Part shown: positions 1-8,237 of the stretch, piece after piece
How the letters are laid out: each line of letters opens with the position of its first letter
Position numbering within the stretch: the first letter of the stretch is position 1
Translations under genes and position numbers: made by a program
Notes under the pieces: model-generated
Databases searched by the model: none
What the model saw: only the letters and a program-made list of their open reading frames with translations
What the model was told of the DNA's origin: nothing
Assembly: GCA_964549745.1 (NCBI GenBank)
Contig: CAZJWP010000028.1
Location: forward strand, 1-21,933
Length of the DNA: 21,933 bases
Source: J089 sp964549745
GTDB taxonomy: Bacteria; Fidelibacterota; Marinisomatia; Marinisomatales; J089
Direction of reading: 5' to 3'

Positions 1-58
1 AGTCTTTCCTTATTCTTTGCAGAAGTTACGTGAGGGTGAAGAACATTTCCGCAACGAC

Positions 59-982
59 TTACCAGTCATCATCCGAATAAAATGGTCGCCACCAAGGTTC
101 TAAATGGGATTTGATATATGAAATTTGTTCGGAGTTCAAGCGCTTCTTCCAATTATAAATATTCTGCCGGCTATTCACTTTAATATACATAGCATTGGCA
201 TTACTTGGGACTTCGGATTGAGTTGTCCCTTCAGTCATTTCATATATTTTACTTTGAATATCATCGTTGAAATTCAATCCCGCGTAGTGATAGAGTTTCC
301 GGAATTCCTCAAGGGGTTCTCTTGATAAATCTTCGTGACGTACAAACATCCAATTCTTGTACTTACTTTGGTATTTTTCCACTGTGCTATAAACGAGTTT
401 CCAGAGCAAAACCCCTCTTGCAATTGGGGATTGAGATTGATCGAATGTATGCGTTAGTTCGCTTTCAAATTCACTCATCCAATCTTTAATCAATGAGGGT
501 TGATTAACAAACCCATCGAACCTGATATTCCAATTCAATCGCAGGAAACTGCTGATAACAGCAGCAGGATGTCGGATCAGTATTATTGGAAGTACATTAT
601 ATTCCCGAGCAAACCATGGTGTTGAAAATATTCCGACTGGATCTTTGATAAGTGGTCTTTTGTTGTCTTTTCTATATCTTATGAACCGCATCCACTCTTT
701 TATATGTGCCCCTTTCTCACGGATTCCTCTGTTGTTAACAACGCCCTTAAACGGATAGTACTTATATCGAAGTAGTCCATTAATCCATGGTTGAATTTCA
801 CGGTCGTTCTTGCTTGTTAAATAATAATAATTTTCAGGAAGATGCCGGGGAAGTCGTCCCAAATTATGATCCTGATTAAAAGGTTCGTGTATGTAACCGA
901 GTGTTTGGTCCAGTCCCATGACTTTCCCGACCCAAGTCGTTCCGGAGCGTGGGCAACCCGTGATATAGATTGGGTTTGTCAT
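59..982 (-). CDS. PAPS-dependent sulfotransferase family protein (first of two)
   Basis: This 307-residue protein looks like a cytosolic sulfotransferase that moves a sulfate group from PAPS to a hydroxyl, probably on a sugar. The 5'-phosphosulfate loop GCPRSGTT is at residues 9-16, directly after the first beta strand. The 3'-phosphate-binding segment RHPAAVISS is at 137-145. Near the C-terminus, NIYNWKKRL fits the Sulfotransfer_3-type end, where a basic and aromatic segment follows the PAPS site. The ATG start overlaps the stop of the flippase gene by 4 bp (ATGA), which suggests translational coupling. It is the last complete gene at the left edge; the 58 bases after its TAA hold no gene I can support. 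The substrate cannot be told from sequence; the flippase and glycosyltransferases upstream argue for a lipid-linked glycan. The family call is firm, the substrate is inference. Confidence 0.87.
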   Translation of the reverse strand: MTNPIYITGCPRSGTTWVGKVMGLDQTLGYIHEPFNQDHNLGRLPRHLPENYYYLTSKNDREIQPWINGLLRYKYYPFKGVVNNRGIREKGAHIKEWMRFIRYRKDNKRPLIKDPVGIFSTPWFAREYNVLPIILIRHPAAVISSFLRLNWNIRFDGFVNQPSLIKDWMSEFESELTHTFDQSQSPIARGVLLWKLVYSTVEKYQSKYKNWMFVRHEDLSREPLEEFRKLYHYAGLNFNDDIQSKIYEMTEGTTQSEVPSNANAMYIKVNSRQNIYNWKKRLNSEQISYIKSHLEPWWRPFYSDDDW

Positions 983-2457
983 CTCGAGTTCAAACCTATC
1001 TTATTCCGAAGTACATTCCATAAAATTTTCAGACCATTTAATTCTTTTATATTCAACAATCCAAGGTACCGGGCACTTATTGGAAATAAGATTAGAATTA
1101 TTACTTTTATCAGTACACTAACCGGTGTGATTTGCATTCCAACAAGTAATAGCGGGATTGCCAGAATCCCTGTCCACCCAAAAAGCTTTGTAATCCTTTT
1201 CCAATCCCAGTGAAACTGAATTTGTTTCTCTGAAACAAAATATATTACACTCACAAAATAGGAATAACTCATTATCGTAGCGATCGCTGCGCCCCAAAGC
1301 CCCCATGATTTAATCATAAAGTAATTTAGAATAATATTTACTCCGATTGACGACAAAGCTGCACCGCCCAAAACGACTGTTTTGTCCTTCAACGCAGACC
1401 CAGCCATGAAAAAATGACGATAACCATTGATCAAATAAGCTAGCGCAATTACAGGTACAAAGATCGCCCCCGGAAGATAATCAGGTGTTGCCAAGATTAG
1501 TATAAACTCCGATCTAAATGCCGTGACTAAAAGCAATATACCGGCCGAAATAAATGAAAAATAATAGACTAAGTCTCTGATTGTGGATTTCGAATCATCA
1601 TTGGTATTCATTTTAAACATTAATGGCATCCATGCTGTTTGCAGAGGTGTGACAAGAAAAATATTGATGAGCATCCCAAATTTATACCCAATTGAATAAA
1701 TACCAATCTTATCCAGTGTGACAAAATGATTCAGGAATAATCGATCAGAAGTAGTTAAAACAGGTGGAACCAAAGCCATTGGTATGAGCGGAAAACCAAA
1801 TCTGGCAGCTTTTTTGAAGTCCCTCCAATTTGGAAGTGATGGGAAGCGAATAACAATCGCAACCATCGTTATAAGTGCCGATAATCCATATATTATGGTT
1901 TTCGAATACACAACACTTTCAACACCAAAATTCAATCCCACCAATAGAAATATTGCAATTGAAAGATTTCCAATAAACTGAAAGAGCGATAAAGTAATAA
2001 AAGTCTTTGGTCTCTCCTGATGTCTCCAAAGCGCCAGGAAAAAGCGCCCTGTTACAGTCAATAAACTATTTAAAATAATGAAAGGAAACAGGTACCTGAA
2101 TCGATTGGGAATTCCGATAAAGTCTATGATTGCGTTTTGATAAAAAAGCCATACAATCAGTATGATGACATTAACAGATAACTGGCCCCAAAATACGGAA
2201 GCAATGAATGGTGCCTGTTCGTCTTTAGACAAGCCCGGCAAATAGCGAAATAATGTATTCCCCAAACCCAATAAAAATATGCTGATTAGAAATATATCCA
2301 ACATTTCGATAATTGCTACGAATCCAACTTCAGAGAGTGACAACTTATGGGTTAAAAATGGAATTAAGATAACGGCGGCAATTTTATTTGTAACATTACC
2401 TAATCCATAAATGAATGAATTTTTAGCCAAAGACTTGACGGGTTGTCGAATAGCCAC
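979..2457 (-). CDS. Wzx-type polysaccharide flippase (PST/MOP superfamily)
   Basis: This is a 492-residue, very hydrophobic protein with an estimated 12-14 membrane segments, the usual size for O-antigen or exopolysaccharide flippases. The N-terminus (KNSFIYGLGNVTNKIAAVIL, then PFLTHKLSLSEVG) is the classic entry into helix 1 and the loop of the polysaccharide biosynthesis/export family. It should turn undecaprenyl-diphosphate-linked oligosaccharides from the cytosolic to the periplasmic face of the inner membrane. The start is GTG, with a GGAAGG ribosome site about 10 nt upstream; no in-frame ATG lies nearby. The end overlaps the sulfotransferase start by 4 bp. Placement after the glycosyl-, methyl- and sulfotransferases suggests that the decorated repeat unit is its cargo. 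A lipid II flippase (MurJ) is less likely given the surroundings. Confidence 0.9.
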   Translation of the reverse strand: MAIRQPVKSLAKNSFIYGLGNVTNKIAAVILIPFLTHKLSLSEVGFVAIIEMLDIFLISIFLLGLGNTLFRYLPGLSKDEQAPFIASVFWGQLSVNVIILIVWLFYQNAIIDFIGIPNRFRYLFPFIILNSLLTVTGRFFLALWRHQERPKTFITLSLFQFIGNLSIAIFLLVGLNFGVESVVYSKTIIYGLSALITMVAIVIRFPSLPNWRDFKKAARFGFPLIPMALVPPVLTTSDRLFLNHFVTLDKIGIYSIGYKFGMLINIFLVTPLQTAWMPLMFKMNTNDDSKSTIRDLVYYFSFISAGILLLVTAFRSEFILILATPDYLPGAIFVPVIALAYLINGYRHFFMAGSALKDKTVVLGGAALSSIGVNIILNYFMIKSWGLWGAAIATIMSYSYFVSVIYFVSEKQIQFHWDWKRITKLFGWTGILAIPLLLVGMQITPVSVLIKVIILILFPISARYLGLLNIKELNGLKILWNVLRNKIGLNSR

Positions 2458-2492
2458 TAAACGAAGTCCCTTCCGATTTCCTTAGTCCTCAT
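2457..2492 (-). other. Eleven-codon mini-ORF ahead of the flippase gene
   Basis: The 45-bp gap between the methyltransferase and the flippase contains an ATG at 2492 that opens 11 codons (MRTKEIGRDFV) and stops at a TAG sharing one base with the flippase GTG (TAGTG). The flippase ribosome site lies inside it. It has no clear ribosome site of its own, so it may be chance; if translated it could couple translation into the flippase gene. Confidence 0.15.
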
Positions 2493-2502
2493 ACGAGAAT
2501 AA

Positions 2503-3327
2503 TCAAGAGATAACTTTCCCGGATGTACGCTTTCCCACAATGGTATAACATAACTTTTTCCGGCCTTTAAATTTGGCGATAAAATGGTAATGGGTTTTTA
2601 TGTCTTCAAATCCCAAAACACGGATAAATGCTCTAACTATCTCAGGCGTCAATGTCCACCAAACACCATGTTTATGCAGCCTGGGTGATGGTTTAAACAG
2701 ACTCATGGGAAAAGATAGACCAATTTTTGAAAAAATAGTCGTCAGTGTCCATAAGACCGGAAGGGAATATGAATTAAGAATGTTACCGGTAATAATAACA
2801 GTATCCTTTGTCAATGAAAGTCCCTTATATAATGCCTGAAACGGATCACGGAGATGTATAAGGATTGCCGAGTATACAGCAATATCTACCGGCCCAATTT
2901 CTTTTGGAATATCATAAACCGACCCATTAACCATATTAGCCTTGGATTGATAAGCCTTGTGAGCAAGCCAGAATCCATTGTTTAATTCTCTAATTCGATC
3001 TTTTTGCCAGTTGCGATCGTTTTCATGATCATATTGAGCAAATGGAACAATATCCCAGGACTCATTTTCGGACAAATCGTATGCTATAACATCAGCGCCT
3101 TTTTTCTCCATATAAAAACAATTAAACCCGCTTGCTGTACCGACATCAAGTACACGTTTTTTCCGAAAATCAACATTCCCTAAAAATTTTTGTGTGTTTT
3201 CCCGTAGATCCCACTCACCCTCTACTAACCCATATCCTGGTATTTCCATCGTATGGTAAAAGTGGCAATCATTAAGATCTACTATTGATTTAGGATTGGT
3301 AAATATATTTGCTTTAGTGTCTGACAT
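2503..3327 (-). CDS. CmoB/DUF1698-like SAM-dependent methyltransferase
   Basis: This 274-residue class I methyltransferase has the SAM motif VLDVGTASGF at residues 59-68, the acidic strand-2 residue in AYD (82-84), and the family motif IHLRDPFQA at 157-165, which matches the LYHxRxP segment of the CmoB/DUF1698 (Methyltransf_9) group. The upstream segment with GLVEGEWDLR (33-42) also fits that group. I place the start at ATG 3327, not at the longer TTG, because GGAG sits 6 nt ahead of it. CmoB itself modifies tRNA using carboxy-SAM, but relatives sit in polysaccharide clusters and probably methylate sugars. Position between glycosyltransferase and flippase genes favours a sugar O-methyltransferase. 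The fold call is secure; the substrate is inference. Confidence 0.8.
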   Translation of the reverse strand: MSDTKANIFTNPKSIVDLNDCHFYHTMEIPGYGLVEGEWDLRENTQKFLGNVDFRKKRVLDVGTASGFNCFYMEKKGADVIAYDLSENESWDIVPFAQYDHENDRNWQKDRIRELNNGFWLAHKAYQSKANMVNGSVYDIPKEIGPVDIAVYSAILIHLRDPFQALYKGLSLTKDTVIITGNILNSYSLPVLWTLTTIFSKIGLSFPMSLFKPSPRLHKHGVWWTLTPEIVRAFIRVLGFEDIKTHYHFIAKFKGRKKLCYTIVGKRTSGKVIS

Positions 3328-3333
3328 TAGATT

Positions 3334-3337
3334 CTCC
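3334..3337 (-). promoter_or_regulatory. Ribosome binding site fixing the methyltransferase start
   Basis: On the minus strand GGAG is followed by 6 nt (AATCTA) and then ATG at 3327. This supports ATG 3327 over the TTG four codons upstream, which would lie on top of the site. Confidence 0.6.
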
Positions 3338-3376
3338 AAATGGATTAATTATTTATTAAATGGTACATTTACTTTT

Positions 3377-4471
3377 TTACTCTGATTTCAGTTTAGAAAA
3401 AAATGTAATGTACTTTTGAATGATATGATCAATATTTAAATAGGAATTTAAATTCTCTGTGTTGGGTATCTGTTCCATGGTGCCAACAGATAATCGATCA
3501 ATTATTTCATCCGCTAATATACGCGGATTTAATTCCGGAATTACTGATAATACATTCGGGTCTAATTCAATGTATTCTCTAAACAAAGGCAAATCCGACG
3601 TAATAACAGGCAATTTTACAGATAGCAATGTTCCCAGAGAACCCGATGCGGATACATTTCGACAAGGTAAAATGGCTAGATCTGCAGCTGCCAAGACAGT
3701 GGATAAATCTTCTTCACTTAAATAACCGGTAATCCGGACTCGGTTTTCTAACTCTTCAGTTTTAATTAATTGCACAAGTTTATTTTGATATTTATTTAGT
3801 TTTTGTGTGGAACCTCCTGCAATGATCAATACATAATCATCCGATAAATATTTCATAGTTTCAACTGCAATATCATGTCCCTTGCGCGGATGGATAAAGC
3901 CCAGGATGATAATTATTTTTTTCCCCCTTAAACCAAGCTTCTTCTTGGCATCCGCTTTATTAATATTTTTTGAACTCACTTTAATAAAATGTGGAATTAC
4001 AGTTGCATGAATATTGTTGAATATTGAATTGAGCCGTCTGGCTTCTTCTTTTGAATTTACAATCACCGGATTTCGAATTATTAATTTTAGAGCCTTCCGT
4101 TGAGGGGAAATCCAAAACTTTATTGCTTCGATAAGCTTAAATTTATCGGAGAAAGATTGATATCCGGGTTGGTAAATATCGTGGAGTGTAAACACCACGG
4201 GGATTTTTATTTCCTGGTATAGTTGTGTTAGGTTTTTAACCTGCTTACCCAGACGTCCCCATATAGAACTGTACGCCTGGGCATTATATTGACAATAAAG
4301 TAAATCAACCGTTCGATTCATCTCATTAAAAGGAATCTTTTCATTCCATTGATTGAAGGACCATTCGGATATTTCAATATCAGGCTTGGTTTTCATCGCT
4401 TGGGCAAGGTGTTCACCAAATCGACGAACCCCATGTGTTTTAGGTCCTAAATGTAGAAATCCAATCTTCAT
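3377..4471 (-). CDS. GT4-type glycosyltransferase (GT-B fold)
   Basis: This 364-residue protein starts with MKIGFLHLGP, the first Rossmann strand of a GT-B enzyme. The N-terminal domain carries FTLHDIY (94-100) and VNSKEEA (138-144). The hinge VIPHF (158-162) leads to a C-terminal donor-binding domain beginning LGFIHPRKGHD (190-200), the usual Glycos_transf_1 entry. The site normally written as E-x7-E reads SGSLGTLLSVKLPVI (277-291), so neither glutamate is obvious. ATG 4471 is preferred over the GTG one codon earlier. The gene overlaps the end of the second sulfotransferase gene by 32 bp. It is probably a retaining transferase that adds one sugar to a lipid-linked precursor at the inner membrane. 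The donor and acceptor are unknown. Confidence 0.85.
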   Translation of the reverse strand: MKIGFLHLGPKTHGVRRFGEHLAQAMKTKPDIEISEWSFNQWNEKIPFNEMNRTVDLLYCQYNAQAYSSIWGRLGKQVKNLTQLYQEIKIPVVFTLHDIYQPGYQSFSDKFKLIEAIKFWISPQRKALKLIIRNPVIVNSKEEARRLNSIFNNIHATVIPHFIKVSSKNINKADAKKKLGLRGKKIIIILGFIHPRKGHDIAVETMKYLSDDYVLIIAGGSTQKLNKYQNKLVQLIKTEELENRVRITGYLSEEDLSTVLAAADLAILPCRNVSASGSLGTLLSVKLPVITSDLPLFREYIELDPNVLSVIPELNPRILADEIIDRLSVGTMEQIPNTENLNSYLNIDHIIQKYITFFSKLKSE

Positions 4472-5387
4472 CACGCATCTTTCGGAAAAAATAAGTCCAA
4501 TAAGGTAATACTAGTCGAAACGGCCAAAATAACAATCTTAGCCAAAAGGGGGATATGGGCTGATAATTCCATTTTCGCATTAATGGAGTTGTAATCGACT
4601 CAATCGCAGTAATCTCCGTTTTGGTCAAAGAATTCTTCCAGGAATTTATTCGGTTTGGGTCGGGTGGTCGGTTTGCTTTGGCTTTCCATGGTTCTTTTTT
4701 AATCTCAAAACTACTTTCCATTGCAGTGTAGGATTCCATCTCTTCAGTATAATCTAAAGATAGAAAATGGCAAATTCCGGTTAATTCTTTTTTCGGATGG
4801 GTTAGAAGCTCTTTATAAATAACTGTGTAGATTTTTGACCGAATATTAGAGGGAACCGAAAAAATTGCTTTATTGTATTTCCTCCATACTTTTGCGTCCC
4901 CTGTTCTTGAGCCTGTTGTCCACGGTACTTTTTTCCAGGAATTCACCACAGCTCTGGGATCGCGTACAATGTGAATAAATCGTGCATTTGGAAAAAGGTC
5001 TACTATTTGTTGAATGTATAGAATATTATTTGGAGTTTTATCCCCAATCCATTGAGCGGACTTTCTGCTTCCATATTGTTCTAACAGACCCCTATAGACC
5101 CGTTTGTGCGATTTTCCTTTGGATAATATCCACTCTTTAAAATTTTGAGTTTCCCAATAGAGCTTAGGAAACCAATGTTGATTAACAATATCCTCAGCCA
5201 GTTTTTGTCTGTTTTCTATCGAAGCCAAAGGTCCAATCTGCTCCGGATGATTGATATAATTACGGATATAAAATAGTTCCGGAGCCAAAGCAATGGACGG
5301 ATGCGCATTCAACATTTCCTGCAATAAAGTTGTACCTGAACGCGGGCACCCAACCAAGAAAACATACTTATATGAAATACTATTCAA
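4440..5387 (-). CDS. PAPS-dependent sulfotransferase family protein (second of two)
   Basis: This is a 315-residue Sulfotransfer_3-type protein. The PAPS 5'-loop GCPRSGTT is at residues 13-20, GDKTP at 115-119 and the 3'-phosphate site VRDPRAVVNS at 141-150. The C-terminal part has INSWKNSLT, comparable to the other copy in this window; overall similarity between the two looks limited outside the motifs, so they are not a recent duplication. No ATG precedes the first motif: the start is TTG 5387, overlapping the preceding TGA by 4 bp (TTGA), with AGGA about 11 nt upstream. The C-terminal tail is hydrophobic and aromatic (FWLRLLFWPFRLVLPYW), which suggests membrane contact. It probably sulfates a sugar of the glycan built by its neighbours. 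Confidence 0.86.
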   Translation of the reverse strand: MNSISYKYVFLVGCPRSGTTLLQEMLNAHPSIALAPELFYIRNYINHPEQIGPLASIENRQKLAEDIVNQHWFPKLYWETQNFKEWILSKGKSHKRVYRGLLEQYGSRKSAQWIGDKTPNNILYIQQIVDLFPNARFIHIVRDPRAVVNSWKKVPWTTGSRTGDAKVWRKYNKAIFSVPSNIRSKIYTVIYKELLTHPKKELTGICHFLSLDYTEEMESYTAMESSFEIKKEPWKAKANRPPDPNRINSWKNSLTKTEITAIESITTPLMRKWNYQPISPFWLRLLFWPFRLVLPYWTYFFRKMRDEDWISTFRT

Positions 5388-6376
5388 TCTGTTGCAATTC
5401 CTGTTAAAAATTCATTAACCCGATTTCGCCACTGATCTTGTTTTATTTGTCTATAGACTCCCATCTTTTGAGTTATGTGCGGGAGGTTTTGAACCGCAAT
5501 TGTCAGAGAGGCCCTAATCGATTCCATATCATTTTCTGAATACATAACATTGTCCAAATAATATTGCCTTAGTGCTTCCGAATCCGTAACGATTAAGGGT
5601 TTCCCAAGCGCCAAAGCCTCATACCCTGCACTCATTAACGTATACGGACGAGTAGTTAACGCAATTAATAAATCAGAATTTGCCAATTGTTTAAAATAAT
5701 CGCTATCAGAGAGAAATCCGGTAAAGTGGATGTTTGTCTGGTTGTATTCTTGTTTTAATGACGGAATTTTTTCCACATTCCCTGTAATATAAAAGTCTAT
5801 TTCCGGAATTAACTTTGCTGCTTCCAGAAATTCACGAAACGGTTCATCATTTGAAAATCGACAAATGAATGTACACATTAGCTTGTCAGTATCCCTTGTT
5901 TGAGCCGCAACCTCAATGTGGGGAATCGGGTCCTCCAAAATCACTATTTTTCCCGATAAATCGGGATATTTTTCAGCCACATATTTGCCGGCTTCGGAAT
6001 TATGTAATAGAATTCGATGAGCGTGATTCCATAAAAAATGTGACAATAGGTCTGCCGGAAAATAATCGTAATCCAGAAATCCGGCTGTGTGAATATCCGG
6101 AATCACTTTTTTCCCAAAGATCCATGCATACATAAAGGCGCTCAAGGTAATAAATGGGTGAGCGTGAAATGTAATGACTACATCAGGCCGATGATATCCC
6201 AACCAAAAGAACGTTTTGATAAAATTCCGGAATAAACAGTATATAATCTTCCATTTCGGCCGATCCACCCGATCCAGTCGATAATATATCGCATCTAATT
6301 CCCTCGCCAGTTCCTGACTGCGACGAGAGACCTGAGTCCAGGCGATTACAACTATTTTCAATCCGGGTTCCATCAT
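5384..6376 (-). CDS. GT-B fold glycosyltransferase, GT4-like
   Basis: This 330-residue protein has a GT-B layout. The N-terminal domain includes VVITFHAHPF (66-75) and PDIHTAGF (93-100), the hinge ILEDPIP is at 146-152, and the C-terminal domain contains ITGNVEKIP (197-205), HFTGFLSDSDY (217-227) and AGYEALALGKPLIVTD (250-265). The last segment is the usual donor-site region with its second glutamate. Two adjacent ATG codons (6376 and 6373) could start it; no strong ribosome site separates them. It follows the class I methyltransferase gene by 6 nt and overlaps the sulfotransferase start by 4 bp. A role as a sugar transferase in glycan assembly is likely; donor and linkage are unknown. Confidence 0.8.
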   Translation of the reverse strand: MMEPGLKIVVIAWTQVSRRSQELARELDAIYYRLDRVDRPKWKIIYCLFRNFIKTFFWLGYHRPDVVITFHAHPFITLSAFMYAWIFGKKVIPDIHTAGFLDYDYFPADLLSHFLWNHAHRILLHNSEAGKYVAEKYPDLSGKIVILEDPIPHIEVAAQTRDTDKLMCTFICRFSNDEPFREFLEAAKLIPEIDFYITGNVEKIPSLKQEYNQTNIHFTGFLSDSDYFKQLANSDLLIALTTRPYTLMSAGYEALALGKPLIVTDSEALRQYYLDNVMYSENDMESIRASLTIAVQNLPHITQKMGVYRQIKQDQWRNRVNEFLTGIATD

Positions 6377-6382
6377 CAGGAA

Positions 6383-7204
6383 TTAGTGCGTTTTCTCTAA
6401 AACGATGATCATACCATTTGTAAATAAATGTCCGACAAATGGGATAAAAGCAATTCGATTCTTCATTGAACGATACCCAAATCGAAATTCGTACTCCGGT
6501 CGGATAAAATAAGATTGTTGAAGTAAAACCTTAAATCCAACATCGACGGCCATATTGGCAAACTCATCGTGACCAAGACGGCTTGCCTTTGTATTCATTA
6601 AATACCTAATTCGATTCTTTGGAATTCCCGCTACCCTAAGGACTGACTGATAACACCCATTTGGAAGAAGGTAAAGATATGGTACTTTAATCAAAAGTCG
6701 TTCTGCCGTTTGCTGATGCCCGGCATACGGCGCCCATTTCGGAGGAAAGGACACATAAACTTTGCCGCCGGGTTTTAGCAAATTATAAATATTCCGAAGT
6801 GTACTATCCCGATCAGGAATATGTTCGATCACATCACGGAGAACAATGTAATCCATGGGGGGTAACTGGTAATCATGATAAGATTCCGGGAGAGTAATAT
6901 CCCCTTCATACAATTTAAAATCTCGATCCGGATTTAATTTGAGTGAATTTTCAAAACGGGTCTTCGCTAATTCAATCCCGTAACAATCCAAACCCTTTTC
7001 GTTAAAATATTTAAGTAATCCACCCTCTGCTGGTCCAATTTCCAATAATGAACAATCCTGTTGTTTTTCAATATCAAATAATGACCGGATTATTTCTTTA
7101 GCAAACCAATATTGTTCCAGGTATGCTCGCAATGCTCTGGGCGAAATATCCGGGAATTGATCCGACAGGACATCAACCCGGTTCTTGACATGGGCAGGGA
7201 GCAT
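6383..7204 (-). CDS. Class I SAM-dependent methyltransferase
   Basis: This is a 273-residue Methyltransf_11/23-type enzyme. The SAM loop LEIGPAEGG is at residues 54-62, the acidic residue binding the ribose in YGIEL at 75-79, the DYIVLRDVIEHIPD motif at 118-131 and LLKPGGKVYVSFPP at 142-155. The C-terminal third, rich in tyrosine and basic residues, is probably the acceptor part and resembles enzymes that methylate sugars or polyprenyl-linked intermediates. The ATG lies 1 nt after the stop of the GT2 gene and the next gene begins 6 nt after its TAA, so all three are likely translated from one message. The substrate is not visible from sequence; a glycan hydroxyl is the simplest reading. Confidence 0.83.
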   Translation of the reverse strand: MLPAHVKNRVDVLSDQFPDISPRALRAYLEQYWFAKEIIRSLFDIEKQQDCSLLEIGPAEGGLLKYFNEKGLDCYGIELAKTRFENSLKLNPDRDFKLYEGDITLPESYHDYQLPPMDYIVLRDVIEHIPDRDSTLRNIYNLLKPGGKVYVSFPPKWAPYAGHQQTAERLLIKVPYLYLLPNGCYQSVLRVAGIPKNRIRYLMNTKASRLGHDEFANMAVDVGFKVLLQQSYFIRPEYEFRFGYRSMKNRIAFIPFVGHLFTNGMIIVLEKTH

Positions 7205-7205
7205 T

Positions 7206-8237
7206 TCAGGAATAATATTTCTTGGTGAACCCGGTCCAGGTTCCTTTTCCCAAAATGAATCGCTTCACAAAGGCAACAATGAAACCCGTACCGTAGCCGA
7301 TGATCTGGATTGGGATTGTAAGCAATGTTATCAAACCAACAACAAGGGAGCCCGATTTCAGACCGGAATGCATTCCCAATATCAGTAAACACAAAATTCC
7401 CAGATCAAACAAACCGCTAAACGTCGATGGTGAGAATATTCGCCCCAAACACACAAAAGCAATAATGAGCGTGGCTATTGCGGGTAGAAAATGAACTGGC
7501 TCTAAAAGAATCGGATCAATTTTGCCTAAATTAACGCGAGCCACTCCCCAGTTAAAGACCTGCTTAAAAAAACGTTTGAGAGTGGTTCTACGTCTATGAT
7601 AGACCAGCGCCTCACGAATATACTCTACTTTGGCTCCTGATTTCCGGATCCGGTAACTCAACTCTATATCCTGACCATGGCGTAAATCACCAAAGCCCCC
7701 GACCTTATCCACCAGTTTACGAGTCATGCCCATGTTATGGCTGCGCGGATAAAACTTGGCAATCATTTTTTCGCTGTGGCCACGCATTCCGCCGGTCGTA
7801 AAAAAGGAAGTCATGGCGTAATTAATCGCCAGTTGGACTGGTGTGAAATCATCTTTCGCTCCATCCGGACCGCCACAGGCATCAAAACCGGTTTTTACAT
7901 ATCGATTATAGATTACTTCAATCCAATCAGACTCGGCTTCACAATCAGAATCAATAAATAAAAGCAATTCACCTTTCGCCTCTTCAATCCCATGATTCCT
8001 TGCGGCGCCTGGTCCCTGATTTTCCTGTTTAATAAACCGTAAAGGAAAATCGACATCTTTTTGCAGATCATTTATAAGAGATTCTGTTCCGTCGGTTGAA
8101 CCATCATCAGAAATAATATGTTCGATCAGGGAGTGGTCAATAGTCTGTTCCTTAATCGACCGAATCAGATGAACCAATTCATCCTTACGATTATAAGAAG
8201 GCGTAATGACGGAAATCAGAACCGAAGATTCAGACAT
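7206..8237 (-). CDS. GT2 family glycosyltransferase with C-terminal membrane segments
   Basis: This is a 343-residue GT-A enzyme. It opens with VLISVITPSYNRKDEL, has DDGSTDG at residues 44-50 for nucleotide binding, the metal site DSDCE at 96-100 and the acceptor-side motif GQDIELSYR. The C-terminal third has two or three hydrophobic segments (around HFLPAIATLIIAFVCLG and LGILCLLILGMHSG), so it sits at the inner membrane. I start it at ATG 8237, which shares one base with the preceding TGA (TGATG), rather than at the TTG one codon upstream. It should add a sugar to a lipid-linked acceptor, possibly the first or second residue. The donor sugar is unknown. Confidence 0.86.
   Translation of the reverse strand: MSESSVLISVITPSYNRKDELVHLIRSIKEQTIDHSLIEHIISDDGSTDGTESLINDLQKDVDFPLRFIKQENQGPGAARNHGIEEAKGELLLFIDSDCEAESDWIEVIYNRYVKTGFDACGGPDGAKDDFTPVQLAINYAMTSFFTTGGMRGHSEKMIAKFYPRSHNMGMTRKLVDKVGGFGDLRHGQDIELSYRIRKSGAKVEYIREALVYHRRRTTLKRFFKQVFNWGVARVNLGKIDPILLEPVHFLPAIATLIIAFVCLGRIFSPSTFSGLFDLGILCLLILGMHSGLKSGSLVVGLITLLTIPIQIIGYGTGFIVAFVKRFILGKGTWTGFTKKYYS

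Noticed and set aside
1..58. Possible gene start at the left edge
   Set aside because: One frame stays open on the minus strand, but 58 bases give no start codon with a ribosome site and no recognisable sequence.
842..1213. 123-codon open frame on the plus strand
   Set aside because: It lies opposite the start of the sulfotransferase gene and the end of the flippase gene, both with clear family motifs; no ribosome site or recognisable domain.
3530..3543. Perfect 14-bp palindrome TAATTCCGGAATTA
   Set aside because: It is inside the GT4 coding region (Ile-Pro-Glu codons) and is better explained as one of the many TCCGGA words than as an operator.
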